Source of the DNA: Shouchella rhizosphaerae
GTDB lineage: Bacteria; Bacillota; Bacilli; Bacillales; Bacillaceae_D
DNA length: 64,000 bases
Assembly (NCBI RefSeq): GCF_900142675.1
Contig: NZ_FRBS01000006.1
Span: forward strand, 344,466 to 408,465
Reading direction: 5' to 3'
The position numbers and the translations under genes are program-made. Every line of letters begins with the position of its first letter. The stretch's first letter is position 1. Positions 26,780 to 35,430 of this stretch are shown in pieces. Below the pieces are notes generated by a model. It was not told where the DNA came from. It worked only from the letters and a program-made list of their open reading frames with translations, and did not search any database.

Positions 26780-26941
26780 ATGGGCGCAATTGAAGAGGAA
26801 AAGATACAAGCAATTGTTCAGTTTATTGAGGAAATTGATTTTGGTTCCTTGCACATTACGATCCATAATGGCCAGATCACGCAAATTGAGAGGACGGAGA
26901 AAAAACGATTTGAAAATGTAAAAAAGCAAAAAGTAAAATAG
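26780..26941 (+). CDS. yezD: YezD-family (DUF2292) small protein
   Basis: This 53-residue protein contains SLHITIHNGQITQIERTEKK, the core of the YezD family (short beta hairpin plus basic tail). YezD genes of bacilli tend to lie ahead of sulfur-assimilation operons and their role is unknown. The ATG at 26780 follows GGAAGGAGAGGG by about 6 bases. It precedes ssuE by 94 bases with a strong hairpin between, and a CymR-like site lies upstream. Confidence 0.85.
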   Translation: MGAIEEEKIQAIVQFIEEIDFGSLHITIHNGQITQIERTEKKRFENVKKQKVK

Positions 26942-26957
26942 GCTGATCAGACGACTG

Positions 26958-26992
26958 AAAGCCCGTTATTCTTAGGAATAACGGGCTTTTCT
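26958..26992 (+). terminator. Strong hairpin between yezD and ssuE
   Basis: A perfect 14-base-pair stem (26958-26971 with 26976-26989), TTAG loop, then TTTT. It looks like a full intrinsic terminator inside what is otherwise one sulfur operon, so yezD may be transcribed alone much of the time, with read-through into ssuE. Confidence 0.88.
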
Positions 26993-27035
26993 GTGATTGC
27001 AGGAAAGAGCCAAAGTGACAGAAAGGAGATTCATT

Positions 27036-27581
27036 ATGACTACCGTTTTATTTTTATCAGGAAGCCCCTCTTTTTCTTCAAAGACGGATAAACTTTTGCG
27101 ACAGATCGAGGAAGCGTTCCAAAATAAAGGCGCGAACACGTTTTTTTATTCGGTCACGGATGTGCCGCCAGCCGATTTGGTGTTTGCCCATTTTAACTCA
27201 CAAGCAGTTGCTTCTATTATTAAAAAAGTAGAGGTAGCTGACGTCATTGTAATTGGCAGCCCGATTTATAAGGCTTCTGTCACTGGCGTGCTTAAATCTT
27301 TGATTGATTTATTTCCTGAACGTTCATTTGCAGGAAAAACAATCTTGCCAATTGCTACAGGGGGAACGCTGGCCCATTATCTCGCTTTGGACTATTCGTT
27401 TACACCTGTTTTACAAACATTGGGTGCTACAACGATTTTAAAATCGATTTTTATCCTTGATACCCATTTGAAACGAACAGAAATAGGAGTAGAGATTGTT
27501 AGTAAAGAAGGGAAAGAGCGAATTGACAAAGCGATTGAACACCTGTTAAACAAAGTGTGGGCGTCAAGCTATGAATCTTAA
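27036..27581 (+). CDS. ssuE: NADPH-dependent FMN reductase of sulfonate utilisation
   Basis: This 181-residue flavodoxin-fold protein starts MTTVLFLSGSPSFSSKTDKL, where the SGSPS loop binds FMN phosphate, and contains VIGSPIYKASVTGVLKSLID, both typical of SsuE. It supplies reduced FMN to the monooxygenase SsuD. The ATG at 27036 follows GAAAGGAGATTC; an upstream frame start at 26997 lacks a ribosome site. Its last 11 bases overlap ssuA, so the operon is translationally coupled. Confidence 0.9.
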   Translation: MTTVLFLSGSPSFSSKTDKLLRQIEEAFQNKGANTFFYSVTDVPPADLVFAHFNSQAVASIIKKVEVADVIVIGSPIYKASVTGVLKSLIDLFPERSFAGKTILPIATGGTLAHYLALDYSFTPVLQTLGATTILKSIFILDTHLKRTEIGVEIVSKEGKERIDKAIEHLLNKVWASSYES

Positions 27582-28554
27582 ATGGCAGGAATTAAGCATT
27601 ATCTTAAGCGTATTTTTGCTACTCACTGCTTGCACAGGAGGAGCGCAAACGGCGAGTACAGGAAAGGACCGAAAGGAGAACGGGGCAGACACAATCCATA
27701 TTGGCTATCAAAAATTTGGAACGTTAAATATTCTGAAAGCAGAAAATACGCTGGAAGGTGCATTGGAGGCTATTGGCGTTAATGTTGAATGGACAGAATT
27801 TCCGGCTGGGCCGCAACTGTTAGAAGCAGTAAATGGAGGCAGCATTGATTTTGGCCATACTGGCGAAGCGCCACCAATTTTTTCTCAAGCGGCAGGCGCT
27901 CCAATCGTTTATGTAGGGAATGGTCCACCTCGGCCTAAAAGTGAGGCTATTGTTGTGCAGGAGAATTCGCCAATTGAACATGTTCACGAATTGAAAGGAA
28001 AGAAAGTTGTTTTAAACAGAGGCTCAAACGTTCATTATTTGCTTGTAAAAGCACTGGAAGAAGCGGGACTATCCATTAATGAAGACATTGAAACAATATA
28101 CCTCCCCCCTGCAGAAGCGAGAACCGCATTTGAGCGAGGAGACGTGGATGCTTGGGTCATTTGGGACCCGTTTTTACAGGCGGCAGAAGATGATATAGGC
28201 GCCCGTATTATTAGGGATGCAGAAGGGCTGGCTGCAAATCGAGAATTTTTGTTGGCAGACCGTGCCTTTGCGGAAGAAAATCCGGAGATTATTGACATTG
28301 TTTTAGAGGAATTGGAAAAAGTTGAGCAAAACATTAAAACAAATATCGAAGAGACTGCCCAATTTTTGTCGCCGCAAGTCGGGATCGATGAAGAAACATT
28401 AAAGAAAGTGCTCACACGGTACGAATTTGGAATGGATCCGATAGACGAAGAAGTGTTAGAAGCTCAGCAGAGCATCGCCAATACATTTTATAACCTTGGG
28501 CTAATTCCGGAAGAAGTTTCGATTAAAGAAGCGACCTTAGAGGAGGGCGAATAA
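27571..28554 (+). CDS. ssuA: Aliphatic sulfonate-binding lipoprotein
   Basis: This 327-residue substrate-binding protein of the ABC sulfonate importer has a lipobox LTAC (Cys 21) and the family pattern [36 protein letters not shown] and [15 protein letters not shown]. It sits on the outer face of the membrane and delivers alkanesulfonates to SsuC/SsuB. The gene begins inside ssuE and ends with a TAATG overlap with ssuD. Confidence 0.95.
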   Translation: MNLKWQELSIILSVFLLLTACTGGAQTASTGKDRKENGADTIHIGYQKFGTLNILKAENTLEGALEAIGVNVEWTEFPAGPQLLEAVNGGSIDFGHTGEAPPIFSQAAGAPIVYVGNGPPRPKSEAIVVQENSPIEHVHELKGKKVVLNRGSNVHYLLVKALEEAGLSINEDIETIYLPPAEARTAFERGDVDAWVIWDPFLQAAEDDIGARIIRDAEGLAANREFLLADRAFAEENPEIIDIVLEELEKVEQNIKTNIEETAQFLSPQVGIDEETLKKVLTRYEFGMDPIDEEVLEAQQSIANTFYNLGLIPEEVSIKEATLEEGE

Positions 28555-29663
28555 TGAGTTTTTTTTGGTTTATACCAACACACGGGGACGGCAGATATTT
28601 AGGGTCAACCGTTGGTGGGAGGCCTGTTACGTTTGACTATGCCCGGCAAGTAGCACAAGCTGCCGATCAATTAGGGTACAAAGGCGTATTGCTTCCTACA
28701 GGACAGTCGTGTGAAGACGCATGGGTAACAGCCTCTTCCCTCATTTCCGCAACAGAACAATTAAAGTTTCTTGTTGCTTTACGGCCAGGTGTTATCAGTC
28801 CAACTGCAGCAGCGCGAATGGCGGTTACATTTGATCGTTTATCCCATGGAAGGCTGCTATTAAACGTGGTGACTGGAGGAGATCCACTCGAATTAGGCGG
28901 AGATGGCATTCATTTAAACCATGAAGAGCGCTATCAATTAACTGATGAGTTCTTGGAAGCGTGGCGGTCTATTGTGACTGGAAATCCCACTACATTTGCA
29001 GGGAAGCATGTCAATATTAAAGAGGCGAAAACGAATTTCCCGCCTGTTCAAACACCATACCCACCCCTTTATTTAGGTGGCTCCTCCATCGGAGCAATGG
29101 AAGTAACGGCCAAGCACATTGACGTTTATTTAACGTGGGGGGAGACACCTGCACAAGTCAAAGAAAAAATCGCTAAAGTAAGGCAATACGCAAGGAAAAC
29201 GGGAAGATCAATCAAATTTGGCATCCGCCTCCATGTCATTGTCAGAGAGACAGAAGGAGAGGCATGGCAAGAAGCTGACCGGCTAATCCAACATTTATCG
29301 CAGAAAGATATTGATGAGGCACAGAAAGTATTTGCGCGCTTTGATTCACAAGGCCAAAGACGAATGGCTGCGCTCCATAAAGGCAGCAGAGAATCATTAG
29401 AAATCAGTCCGAATTTATGGGCTGGCGTCGGATTAGTCAGGGGTGGCGCTGGGACGGCTCTTGTAGGAGGCCCAGAAAGTGTGGCTGCCCGCATTCAAGA
29501 ATACAAAGACTTAGGAATCGAAACATTTATTATGTCAGGCTACCCCCATTTGGAAGAAGCCTATCGGTTTGCGGAGCTGGTTTTCCCTTACTTCCAGGAG
29601 GAGAAAGAAGCCGTGCCGGAAAAGCAGTGGACCAGTCCTTTTGGCGGCATCGCAGCGAGATAG
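28554..29663 (+). CDS. ssuD: FMNH2-dependent alkanesulfonate monooxygenase
   Basis: This 369-residue luciferase-like flavin monooxygenase cleaves alkanesulfonates to aldehyde and sulfite with reduced FMN and oxygen. [29 protein letters not shown] with the conserved Cys, and [10 protein letters not shown] are diagnostic. The sulfite formed can enter the CysJI reductase encoded at 46.6-50.2 kb. The start codon overlaps the ssuA stop by one base. Confidence 0.97.
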   Translation: MSFFWFIPTHGDGRYLGSTVGGRPVTFDYARQVAQAADQLGYKGVLLPTGQSCEDAWVTASSLISATEQLKFLVALRPGVISPTAAARMAVTFDRLSHGRLLLNVVTGGDPLELGGDGIHLNHEERYQLTDEFLEAWRSIVTGNPTTFAGKHVNIKEAKTNFPPVQTPYPPLYLGGSSIGAMEVTAKHIDVYLTWGETPAQVKEKIAKVRQYARKTGRSIKFGIRLHVIVRETEGEAWQEADRLIQHLSQKDIDEAQKVFARFDSQGQRRMAALHKGSRESLEISPNLWAGVGLVRGGAGTALVGGPESVAARIQEYKDLGIETFIMSGYPHLEEAYRFAELVFPYFQEEKEAVPEKQWTSPFGGIAAR

Positions 29664-29676
29664 AAAGGGTGATGAC

Positions 29677-30444
29677 ATGAGTAAACGAATGGTCATTCAA
29701 GTCATTCCATGGGTGATCCCGCTTTTGCTGCTCCTCATTTGGCAATTGGCCTCCCAATTTGAGATTTTGCCAACACGTATACTGCCAGCGCCTTCGGAAA
29801 TTGCCGCGGCAGCCTATACCCTTGTTCACTCCGGTGAAATATGGCCGCACTTATGGGCAAGTACAAACAGAGCAGTAATCGGCTTGTTCATTGGTGGAGG
29901 CATTGGTTTTATGTTTGGTTTGATCAATGGGGTATCGAAAATTTCAGCTATGTTTTTCGATTCTTCCATTCAAATGTTGCGGAATATCCCCCACTTGGCT
30001 TTGATTCCATTAATCATTTTATGGTTTGGAATCGGAGAGGAAGGGAAAATTTTCTTAATTGCCCTTGGGGTCATGTTCCCTATCTATTTAAACACGTTTC
30101 ACGGCATTCGTTCTGTCGACAAAGACTATATAGAGATGGGCAACAACTATGGGCTATCGAATATGGCGGCCTTTTGGCACATTATTCTCCCTGGAGCCCT
30201 TCCTTCTATTTTAGTAGGCCTGCGTTATGCGCTTGGTATCATGTGGGTGACGTTGATCGTCGCCGAAACCATTGCCGCTAAAGACGGGATTGGCTTTTTG
30301 GCGATGGATGCAAGAGAATTTATGCAAATGGATGTTGTCGTGCTATCGATCATTTTATATGCCTTATTAGGCAAACTTTCCGACATGATGGCCAAAGCGC
30401 TAGAATTTCGCTTTTTAAAATGGCATCTCAGCTATCAGAAGTAA
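29677..30444 (+). CDS. ssuC: Sulfonate ABC transporter permease
   Basis: This 255-residue permease has about six membrane segments and the cytoplasmic EAA-type loop region around GNNYGLSNMAAFWHIILPGALPS, which docks to the ATPase. The ATG at 29677 follows GAAAGGGTGATGAC, 13 bases after ssuD; the frame is open further upstream within ssuD but without a ribosome site. It forms the membrane channel of the SsuABC importer. Confidence 0.94.
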   Translation: MSKRMVIQVIPWVIPLLLLLIWQLASQFEILPTRILPAPSEIAAAAYTLVHSGEIWPHLWASTNRAVIGLFIGGGIGFMFGLINGVSKISAMFFDSSIQMLRNIPHLALIPLIILWFGIGEEGKIFLIALGVMFPIYLNTFHGIRSVDKDYIEMGNNYGLSNMAAFWHIILPGALPSILVGLRYALGIMWVTLIVAETIAAKDGIGFLAMDAREFMQMDVVVLSIILYALLGKLSDMMAKALEFRFLKWHLSYQK

Positions 30445-30456
30445 AAGGAGGATCCG

Positions 30457-31200
30457 ATGAGCGCACAGATGGCTCTCTCTTTATCAGGCGTCCATAAATC
30501 GTTTGGCACAACGAGTGTATTGAAAAACGTAGAATTTTCATTAACAAAAGGTGAATGTATTGCCATTGTCGGCAAAAGCGGCTGTGGAAAAAGTACTTTA
30601 TTGCGCTTGTTAGCCCGCTTGGAGCAGCCCACCGCTGGAGAAGTATACATCCCGAACGGAGACATTGTCCGGATGATGTTTCAAGAAGGGCGCCTGCTCC
30701 CTTGGAAGACGGTCTTGCAAAATGTCATGTTAGGTTTAAAGCACGACCGGAAACGAAAGGCGCTGGAAGCGATCAAAAGCGTTCAGCTCGAAGGCAAAGA
30801 AAATGAGTGGCCACGGGCATTATCAGGTGGACAGAAACAACGCGTCGCTTTGGCCCGTACCCTTGTCCACTCTCCTCATGTCTTGCTTTTAGATGAACCG
30901 TTAGGAGCACTTGACGCACTAACAAGACGTGAAATGCAGCAATTAATAGAAAAAATATGGCTACAGCGTGGCTTTAGTGTTGTCCTTGTTACACACGATA
31001 TTGATGAGGCAGTCACATTAGCGGATAGGGTCTATGTGATTGAAAACGGGAGCATCGCTAACACATATGATATTAATCTTCCACGCCCAAGAAAACGATC
31101 CTCTTACGAATTTGTCGAAACAGCAGAAGAAATTTTAAACCGGGTGCTAGGTGTAAATGCAACGAACGGCCATCTTGTTTCGTTATCAAATATCAAGTAA
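30457..31200 (+). CDS. ssuB: Sulfonate ABC transporter ATP-binding protein
   Basis: This 247-residue ATPase has Walker A GKSGCGKST (near residue 39), a Q-loop MMFQEGRLLPWK, the signature LSGGQKQRVALARTL, Walker B VLLLDEPLGALD and the switch His in VTHDIDEA. It energises SsuC. It follows ssuC by 12 bases with an AAAAGGAGG ribosome site and is the last gene of the ssuEADCB operon, an order close to that of other bacilli. Confidence 0.95.
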   Translation: MSAQMALSLSGVHKSFGTTSVLKNVEFSLTKGECIAIVGKSGCGKSTLLRLLARLEQPTAGEVYIPNGDIVRMMFQEGRLLPWKTVLQNVMLGLKHDRKRKALEAIKSVQLEGKENEWPRALSGGQKQRVALARTLVHSPHVLLLDEPLGALDALTRREMQQLIEKIWLQRGFSVVLVTHDIDEAVTLADRVYVIENGSIANTYDINLPRPRKRSSYEFVETAEEILNRVLGVNATNGHLVSLSNIK

Positions 31201-31295
31201 AGTGGTTTTCTTGATTAGACACTAGAGTAGCGCCTCTCCTGTGTGATGGGGCTAAATTCTATAGGAATTGAAAAAGGAAACACACTCGTAGCCAT

Positions 31296-31363
31296 GAAGT
31301 AGTCCCCATTTAGTTTCCTGGGTAAGCCCATTTAACTGTTTGGGGAGTACTTCTTTCTTTTTT
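31296..31363 (+). terminator. Probable terminator of the ssu operon
   Basis: GAAGTAGTCCCCA (31296-31308) pairs with TGGGGAGTACTTC (31341-31353) with one mismatch; an inner GGG/CCC stem lies in the loop, and a T-rich run follows. The loop is long, so this is less certain. Confidence 0.55.
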
Positions 31364-31432
31364 AGAGCAGCGTCGTATAACATTGATAATTCACCACATC
31401 AGCGTAGGTATAGAAAAAATTGGTTCAAAGGT

Positions 31433-31981
31433 CTAATGTGATAACCTGTTCTCCGTGATTTCTGTATCGATTTCCTTTAAAATTTCATGAAACCAGTCCA
31501 CGTTCACTTTATGGTGTGAAAGGGAATTTTCTAACATGCGGCGGAAATTTTTCATAAGATCTGTCCGATTTTTCAAAGTGTCTTCTAAGAGAGCAATTTT
31601 TTTCTCTGTTTGTTTAATTTGAACAAGGACGAGTTCTTTCATTTTTTCTTTGTCGTATGCCCCTTCGAAAAGCATTGCGCTATAAAAAGATAGATTTATA
31701 TAATCTGTTTTTGACCCGTACGTTGTCATTAAACGATTAAACTCCTCCACTCCTAAATCAGTAAGAATGTATTTGTTTTTTTCTCTTGATTCAGCTTCTC
31801 TTTCTTCAACAATGCGTTGAATCATTCGTTTTTCCTCTAACTGTTGAATATTGTAATAAAAGGATCCTTTGGTGTAATTGACAACAAATTTGTAATGTCT
31901 CTCATTCATAATGGCTAGAAGCTCATACCCGTAGGAACCTGGTTTTTCTTTTAACAAACCTAAAATTAAAAGTGGGATCAA
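31433..31981 (-). CDS. PadR-family transcriptional regulator
   Basis: This 182-residue regulator has an N-terminal PadR winged helix (LIPLLILGLLKEKPGSYGYELL, GSFYYNIQQLEEKRMI) and a helical C-terminal dimerisation part. The TTG at 31981 is chosen because it lies 7 bases after GAGGAG and immediately after the TGA of the upstream esterase gene; an ATG at 32017 has no ribosome site. Translation is therefore coupled to the esterase. Paired TCTAATTAGA palindromes upstream of the operon are candidate operators, implying autoregulation. Confidence 0.85.
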   Translation of the reverse strand: MIPLLILGLLKEKPGSYGYELLAIMNERHYKFVVNYTKGSFYYNIQQLEEKRMIQRIVEEREAESREKNKYILTDLGVEEFNRLMTTYGSKTDYINLSFYSAMLFEGAYDKEKMKELVLVQIKQTEKKIALLEDTLKNRTDLMKNFRRMLENSLSHHKVNVDWFHEILKEIDTEITENRLSH

Positions 31982-31985
31982 TCGA

Positions 31986-32837
31986 TCACTCCTCGCTTTG
32001 ATGGATTTTGGAAACATGAGAAGAAAATTCTTTAAAACTTAATTGTCCTAAAGCAAACTTCGTACTTTGAACAAATATAGCTTCATTTTTAGTGAGTTCA
32101 CGCTTTGCTTCCTTAGCAATCCATTCATCCTCGATGCCCAAAGGATCTAAAACGTGTTTTTGTTTTGAAAAAGCTTCATAATACCGTAATCCAAATTTCC
32201 TTTGGGAAATCGCATCAATGTGAATGCCGTCTGGATTTGCTGTTAAGCCTTTCGATGTTACAAAGTAGCAGTTTTCTTCATTATAAGCAATTTTATACAA
32301 AATCTGGTTTATTTGCTTAAACTCTACAGCATTTTCTCCAAATCCGCTCTCTCCAAGGTAGTGCCCTAATTCACCGATAATAATTGGGGTATCTGGTACA
32401 TTCAATTCTTCTCTCAAATGTGTAAATAATGAGAGCAACTTATTCTCATATGTCTTAAAACGTTCTCCGAAACTGTCACTTTCTCCTTGGTGCCATAAAA
32501 TTGCTATTAATTCACTTGTTTCCGTAGCGAACGTGGCTTCAGAGATCGCATGTCTTGTTAATGGACTGTCCATTGCCCACTCATCAATAGAGCTGCCACC
32601 TTCCGCACATGGTATTAACCCAATGGATTCCCCTGGATGATCCGTTGTCCAAGCCTGAGCAAAAGAAGCAGCCGGCCCAATACCAGATACATGACGATCA
32701 AAATTGAGCGGTTCAGCCATCATTTGCCATCTGCCATTCCGCAACATATGAATATGCTCATTATAAATAGGCGGTACATCTTTAACAAATCCTCTTCCAG
32801 CCATATTTGATTGTCCGATTAATAATATCGATTTCAT
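31986..32837 (-). CDS. SGNH-type carbohydrate acetylesterase (SASA/CE6-like)
   Basis: This 283-residue protein starts SILLIGQSNMAGRG with the nucleophile Ser of the SASA/CE6 sialate or xylan acetylesterase group and has IAILWHQGESDSF and ANPDGIHID, which provide the Asp-His pair. No signal peptide is visible, so it would deacetylate imported sugars or oligosaccharides in the cytoplasm. The ATG at 32837 follows AGAAGG. It forms an operon with the PadR gene and has a TTGACA box with palindromes upstream. Confidence 0.85.
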   Translation of the reverse strand: MKSILLIGQSNMAGRGFVKDVPPIYNEHIHMLRNGRWQMMAEPLNFDRHVSGIGPAASFAQAWTTDHPGESIGLIPCAEGGSSIDEWAMDSPLTRHAISEATFATETSELIAILWHQGESDSFGERFKTYENKLLSLFTHLREELNVPDTPIIIGELGHYLGESGFGENAVEFKQINQILYKIAYNEENCYFVTSKGLTANPDGIHIDAISQRKFGLRYYEAFSKQKHVLDPLGIEDEWIAKEAKRELTKNEAIFVQSTKFALGQLSFKEFSSHVSKIHQSEE

Positions 32838-32864
32838 CGTAAAACCTTCTTTTCTAATTGTGAT

Positions 32865-32917
32865 AGTCTAATTAGACTTTAGGCATTGAGTGTGAGGTCT
32901 AATTAGATTTTTGTCAA
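32865..32917 (-). promoter_or_regulatory. Promoter with tandem palindromic operators of the esterase-padR operon
   Basis: AGTCTAATTAGACT (32865-32878) is a perfect 14-base palindrome; a second TCTAATTAGA (32899-32908) lies about three helical turns away (34 bases between left ends). A minus-strand TTGACA (plus-strand 32912-32917) precedes the second copy, so a bound repressor would block the promoter. The -10 element is not clear. Confidence 0.6.
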
Positions 32918-32942
32918 GACAAATTGTTCGATTTGGCTGATC

Positions 32943-33190
32943 TCCATTGTTGCTTTGTTTCATACCGATTGTGGTAGAGCGTTTATCAACCACAAGATAG
33001 ACGAGATACTAGCGACCTTTGGGATCGCCCATTCGCTCAGCAACATAGACACCCCGTATGACAACGCCGTCGCAGAAGCCACCTTTAAATCGAGAATGTA
33101 ACACGAACTAAAACTTGCTTTTTTTACTGATTCAACCATATACGCATCGACCGTTCACTCAACTATCTATCACCCGTTGACTACAAAGCC
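32943..33190 (+). pseudogene. Degraded IS3-family transposase (orfB) remnant
   Basis: Translating from 32958 gives FHTDCGRAFINHKIDEIL followed by ATFGIAHSLSNIDTPYDNAV and AEATFKSRM, then a stop at 33099. This is the HTD..F / YDNA..E part of an IS3/IS150-type DDE integrase. A second frame near 33150-33190 reads RSLNYLSPVDYKAL, the usual C-terminal end (HSxLxYLSPVxY). The 5' half and terminal repeats are missing. The remaining 32838-33379 gap holds operators and promoters only. Confidence 0.78.
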
Positions 33191-33308
33191 TTACACCTTT
33201 AGAAATTTGTCCAATTTATGTTGACATTCCAATCTTTCATTTTTGGTCATTCAGTTGATTCTATTAAACGCTTCTTGAAATCCATCTCATACATGCTCGA
33301 TAGGCCAC

Positions 33309-33363
33309 TTGACAAAAATAACAGAACAATCTTACAATGCTTGTATATCTACCATACTAGTAT
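33309..33363 (+). promoter_or_regulatory. SigA promoter and palindrome of the GntR gene
   Basis: TTGACA (33309-33314) and TACAAT (33333-33338) are 18 bases apart. The perfect palindrome ATACTAGTAT (33354-33363) lies just downstream, between promoter and gene, where a GntR-type repressor could bind and regulate itself. Confidence 0.55.
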
Positions 33364-33379
33364 AAGTAGAAAACGGGAG

Positions 33380-34063
33380 GTGATTCAGATTAGCATCGAT
33401 GTTGAAATAAAAGGATCGACACGTGATTTTGTCTACAATCACATTAAAGAACAAATTATAAACTGGGATTTAAAACCAGGTACAAAAATTTCTGAAAAGG
33501 AAGTTGCCCAAAACCTTAATGTGAGTCGGACACCTGTCAGAGAAGCTTTTTTACAACTAGCGCAAGAAGAGCTTTTAATCATTATTCCTCAAAAAGGGAC
33601 TATTGTTTCCAAGGTAGATTTAAGCTTAGTTGAAGAAGGCCGATTTGTAAGGGAGCATATTGAGAAGGCGATTGTCCGAGAGGTTTGTACAAAAATTAGT
33701 GATGATCAGTTATTTCAATTAGAAACGAACCTTTTGATGCAAGAGCTTTGCTTAAAAAAAGGCTCGCACAATCAATTATTTCAATTAGATGAAGAATTTC
33801 ATCAATTATTATTTGAAATATGCACTAAGATCAGAACCTGGAACAATATTAGAAAAATGAATAGTCATTTTGATCGATTAAGAATGCTGAGGCTGGCGAA
33901 AAACCATGATTTTGAAGTAATTGTAGGCCAGCATAAAGAAATTTTTGAATGTATTTCTGAAAAAAATCCTGATAAAGCAGAAGCGATTATGGAAAAGCAT
34001 ATGAAACTTGTGTTTGTAGAATCGAAAGAATTAAAGGCCAAAAACCCGGAATACTTTAATTAG
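33380..34063 (+). CDS. GntR-family (FadR/FCD subfamily) transcriptional regulator
   Basis: This roughly 225-residue regulator has an N-terminal GntR winged helix (ISEKEVAQNLNVSRTPVREAF, LIIIPQKGTIVSKV) and a C-terminal all-helical FCD ligand domain with LDEEFHQLLFEI and HKEIFECI, whose Asp and His usually bind a metal. FCD regulators commonly sense sugar acids. The start is uncertain: GTG 33380 overlaps the GGGAGG ribosome site, while the in-frame ATT at 33389 has correct spacing. It probably controls the two Gfo/Idh genes and the TRAP transporter downstream. Confidence 0.86.
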   Translation: MIQISIDVEIKGSTRDFVYNHIKEQIINWDLKPGTKISEKEVAQNLNVSRTPVREAFLQLAQEELLIIIPQKGTIVSKVDLSLVEEGRFVREHIEKAIVREVCTKISDDQLFQLETNLLMQELCLKKGSHNQLFQLDEEFHQLLFEICTKIRTWNNIRKMNSHFDRLRMLRLAKNHDFEVIVGQHKEIFECISEKNPDKAEAIMEKHMKLVFVESKELKAKNPEYFN

Positions 34064-34134
34064 TATTTTCTGGTTTCACTTTGTTTGAACAAGTGACAGA
34101 GGCCGACTTCTTGATGGTTTAGTCAAGATAAAAA

Positions 34135-34148
34135 TGATAGCGCTTTCT
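34135..34148. promoter_or_regulatory. cre-like site ahead of the first Gfo/Idh gene
   Basis: TGATAGCGCTTTCT fits the CcpA consensus TGWNANCGNTNWCA except for the final base. It lies 70 bases before the 34218 gene, so catabolite repression is likely. Confidence 0.5.
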
Positions 34149-34217
34149 ATTTTCAGTAATGTAAGATCGTTTTTAATAATGATGTAAGTAGATAAAATAA
34201 GGAAAGGGTAGGTAGAG

Positions 34218-35372
34218 ATGATGAACGTGGCCATTATAGGGACAGGAGCAATCTGTCCATCCCATATCAAAGGGTATTTAGAATTTCAAGATAGGTGCAA
34301 AATTACGGCTTTATGCGATATTTATCCTGAAAAAGCAGAGGCGCAAGCAAAAGAATTTGATTTAAACGTAGCTATTTATAGTGACTATAAAGAACTACTC
34401 AGGCAAGAGAATATTGATCTTGTATCTGTTTGCACCCCGCCTTATACGCATGCGGCTATTACAATAGAAGCTCTAAATCAAGGCAAGAATGTAATTGTAG
34501 AAAAACCAATGGCCTCATCTTTAAAAGAATGTGACGCAATGAATGAAGCTGCTAAAAGGTCTGGGAAAATCTTGTCAGTTGTTGCCCAAAATCGATTTAC
34601 TTCACCAATGATGAAATTAAAACATGTATTAGATACGAAATTAATGGGTCCCATTGTACATACTCAAGTAGACTCTTTTTGGTGGAGAGGCCATTGTTAT
34701 TACGATTTATGGTGGCGAGGAACTTGGGAAAAAGAAGGCGGCGGCTGTACATTAAACCATGCAGTTCACCATATTGATATTTTTCGCTGGATGAATGGAA
34801 TGCCTTCAGAAATCACAGCAGTAATGAGTAATGTTGCTCATGATAATGCAGAAGTAGAAGATATATCTATCGCGATAGGGCGCTATGAAAATGGAAGTCT
34901 TGCACAAATTACAAGTTCAGTTGTTCATCATGGAGAAGAGCAACAGCTTATTTTCCAAGGGAAAAATGCCCGTGTCTCTGTACCGTGGAAATTGAAGGCA
35001 TCTAAATCGCTTGATAATGGGTTCCCTGTAGAGGATAAAGAATTACAGGAAAAGCTGCAGAAAGAGTATGAGTCTATAAATGATTTAGAGTATGAAGGAC
35101 ATGCTGGGCAAATAGAAGATGTATTGCACGCGATTGAGGGGAAAAAAGAGGTACTAGTAGATGGAAATGAGGGAAGGGAGACACTCGAATTGATTACTGC
35201 CATTTTCGAATCTGCAAGTTTGGGAAAGACGGTAAAACTCCCTTTAGATGAAACGAGTCCATTTTATTCAAGAGAAGGAATTATTGAGAATGCGACATAT
35301 TTTTATGAGAAAAAAACGAGTATCGAAAATTTCAAAGTAAACGAGATTACAACAGGTGGAAAATACGAGTAA
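34218..35372 (+). CDS. Gfo/Idh/MocA-family oxidoreductase
   Basis: This 384-residue dehydrogenase has the N-terminal Rossmann pattern VAIIGTGAICPSHIKGY and the NVIVEKPMASS motif with the catalytic Lys, then a C-terminal alpha/beta domain with HHIDIFRWMNG, whose His is usually in the active site. It probably oxidises or reduces a sugar, sugar acid or inositol. ATG 34218 or 34221 may start it. It shares strand and AT-rich codon use with the second Gfo/Idh gene and the TRAP genes that follow; the substrate is unknown. Confidence 0.9.
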   Translation: MMNVAIIGTGAICPSHIKGYLEFQDRCKITALCDIYPEKAEAQAKEFDLNVAIYSDYKELLRQENIDLVSVCTPPYTHAAITIEALNQGKNVIVEKPMASSLKECDAMNEAAKRSGKILSVVAQNRFTSPMMKLKHVLDTKLMGPIVHTQVDSFWWRGHCYYDLWWRGTWEKEGGGCTLNHAVHHIDIFRWMNGMPSEITAVMSNVAHDNAEVEDISIAIGRYENGSLAQITSSVVHHGEEQQLIFQGKNARVSVPWKLKASKSLDNGFPVEDKELQEKLQKEYESINDLEYEGHAGQIEDVLHAIEGKKEVLVDGNEGRETLELITAIFESASLGKTVKLPLDETSPFYSREGIIENATYFYEKKTSIENFKVNEITTGGKYE

Positions 35373-35384
35373 GTTGCCAAAAAA

Positions 35385-35398
35385 TTAAAGCGGTTACA
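35385..35398. promoter_or_regulatory. cre-like site between the two Gfo/Idh genes
   Basis: TTAAAGCGGTTACA matches the CcpA cre consensus except T for G at position 2. It lies 33 bases before the second oxidoreductase start and could act as a roadblock or internal operator. Confidence 0.4.
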
Positions 35399-35430
35399 TT
35401 AGCGGGAATCACTTCATGGAGGGGTTAAAA

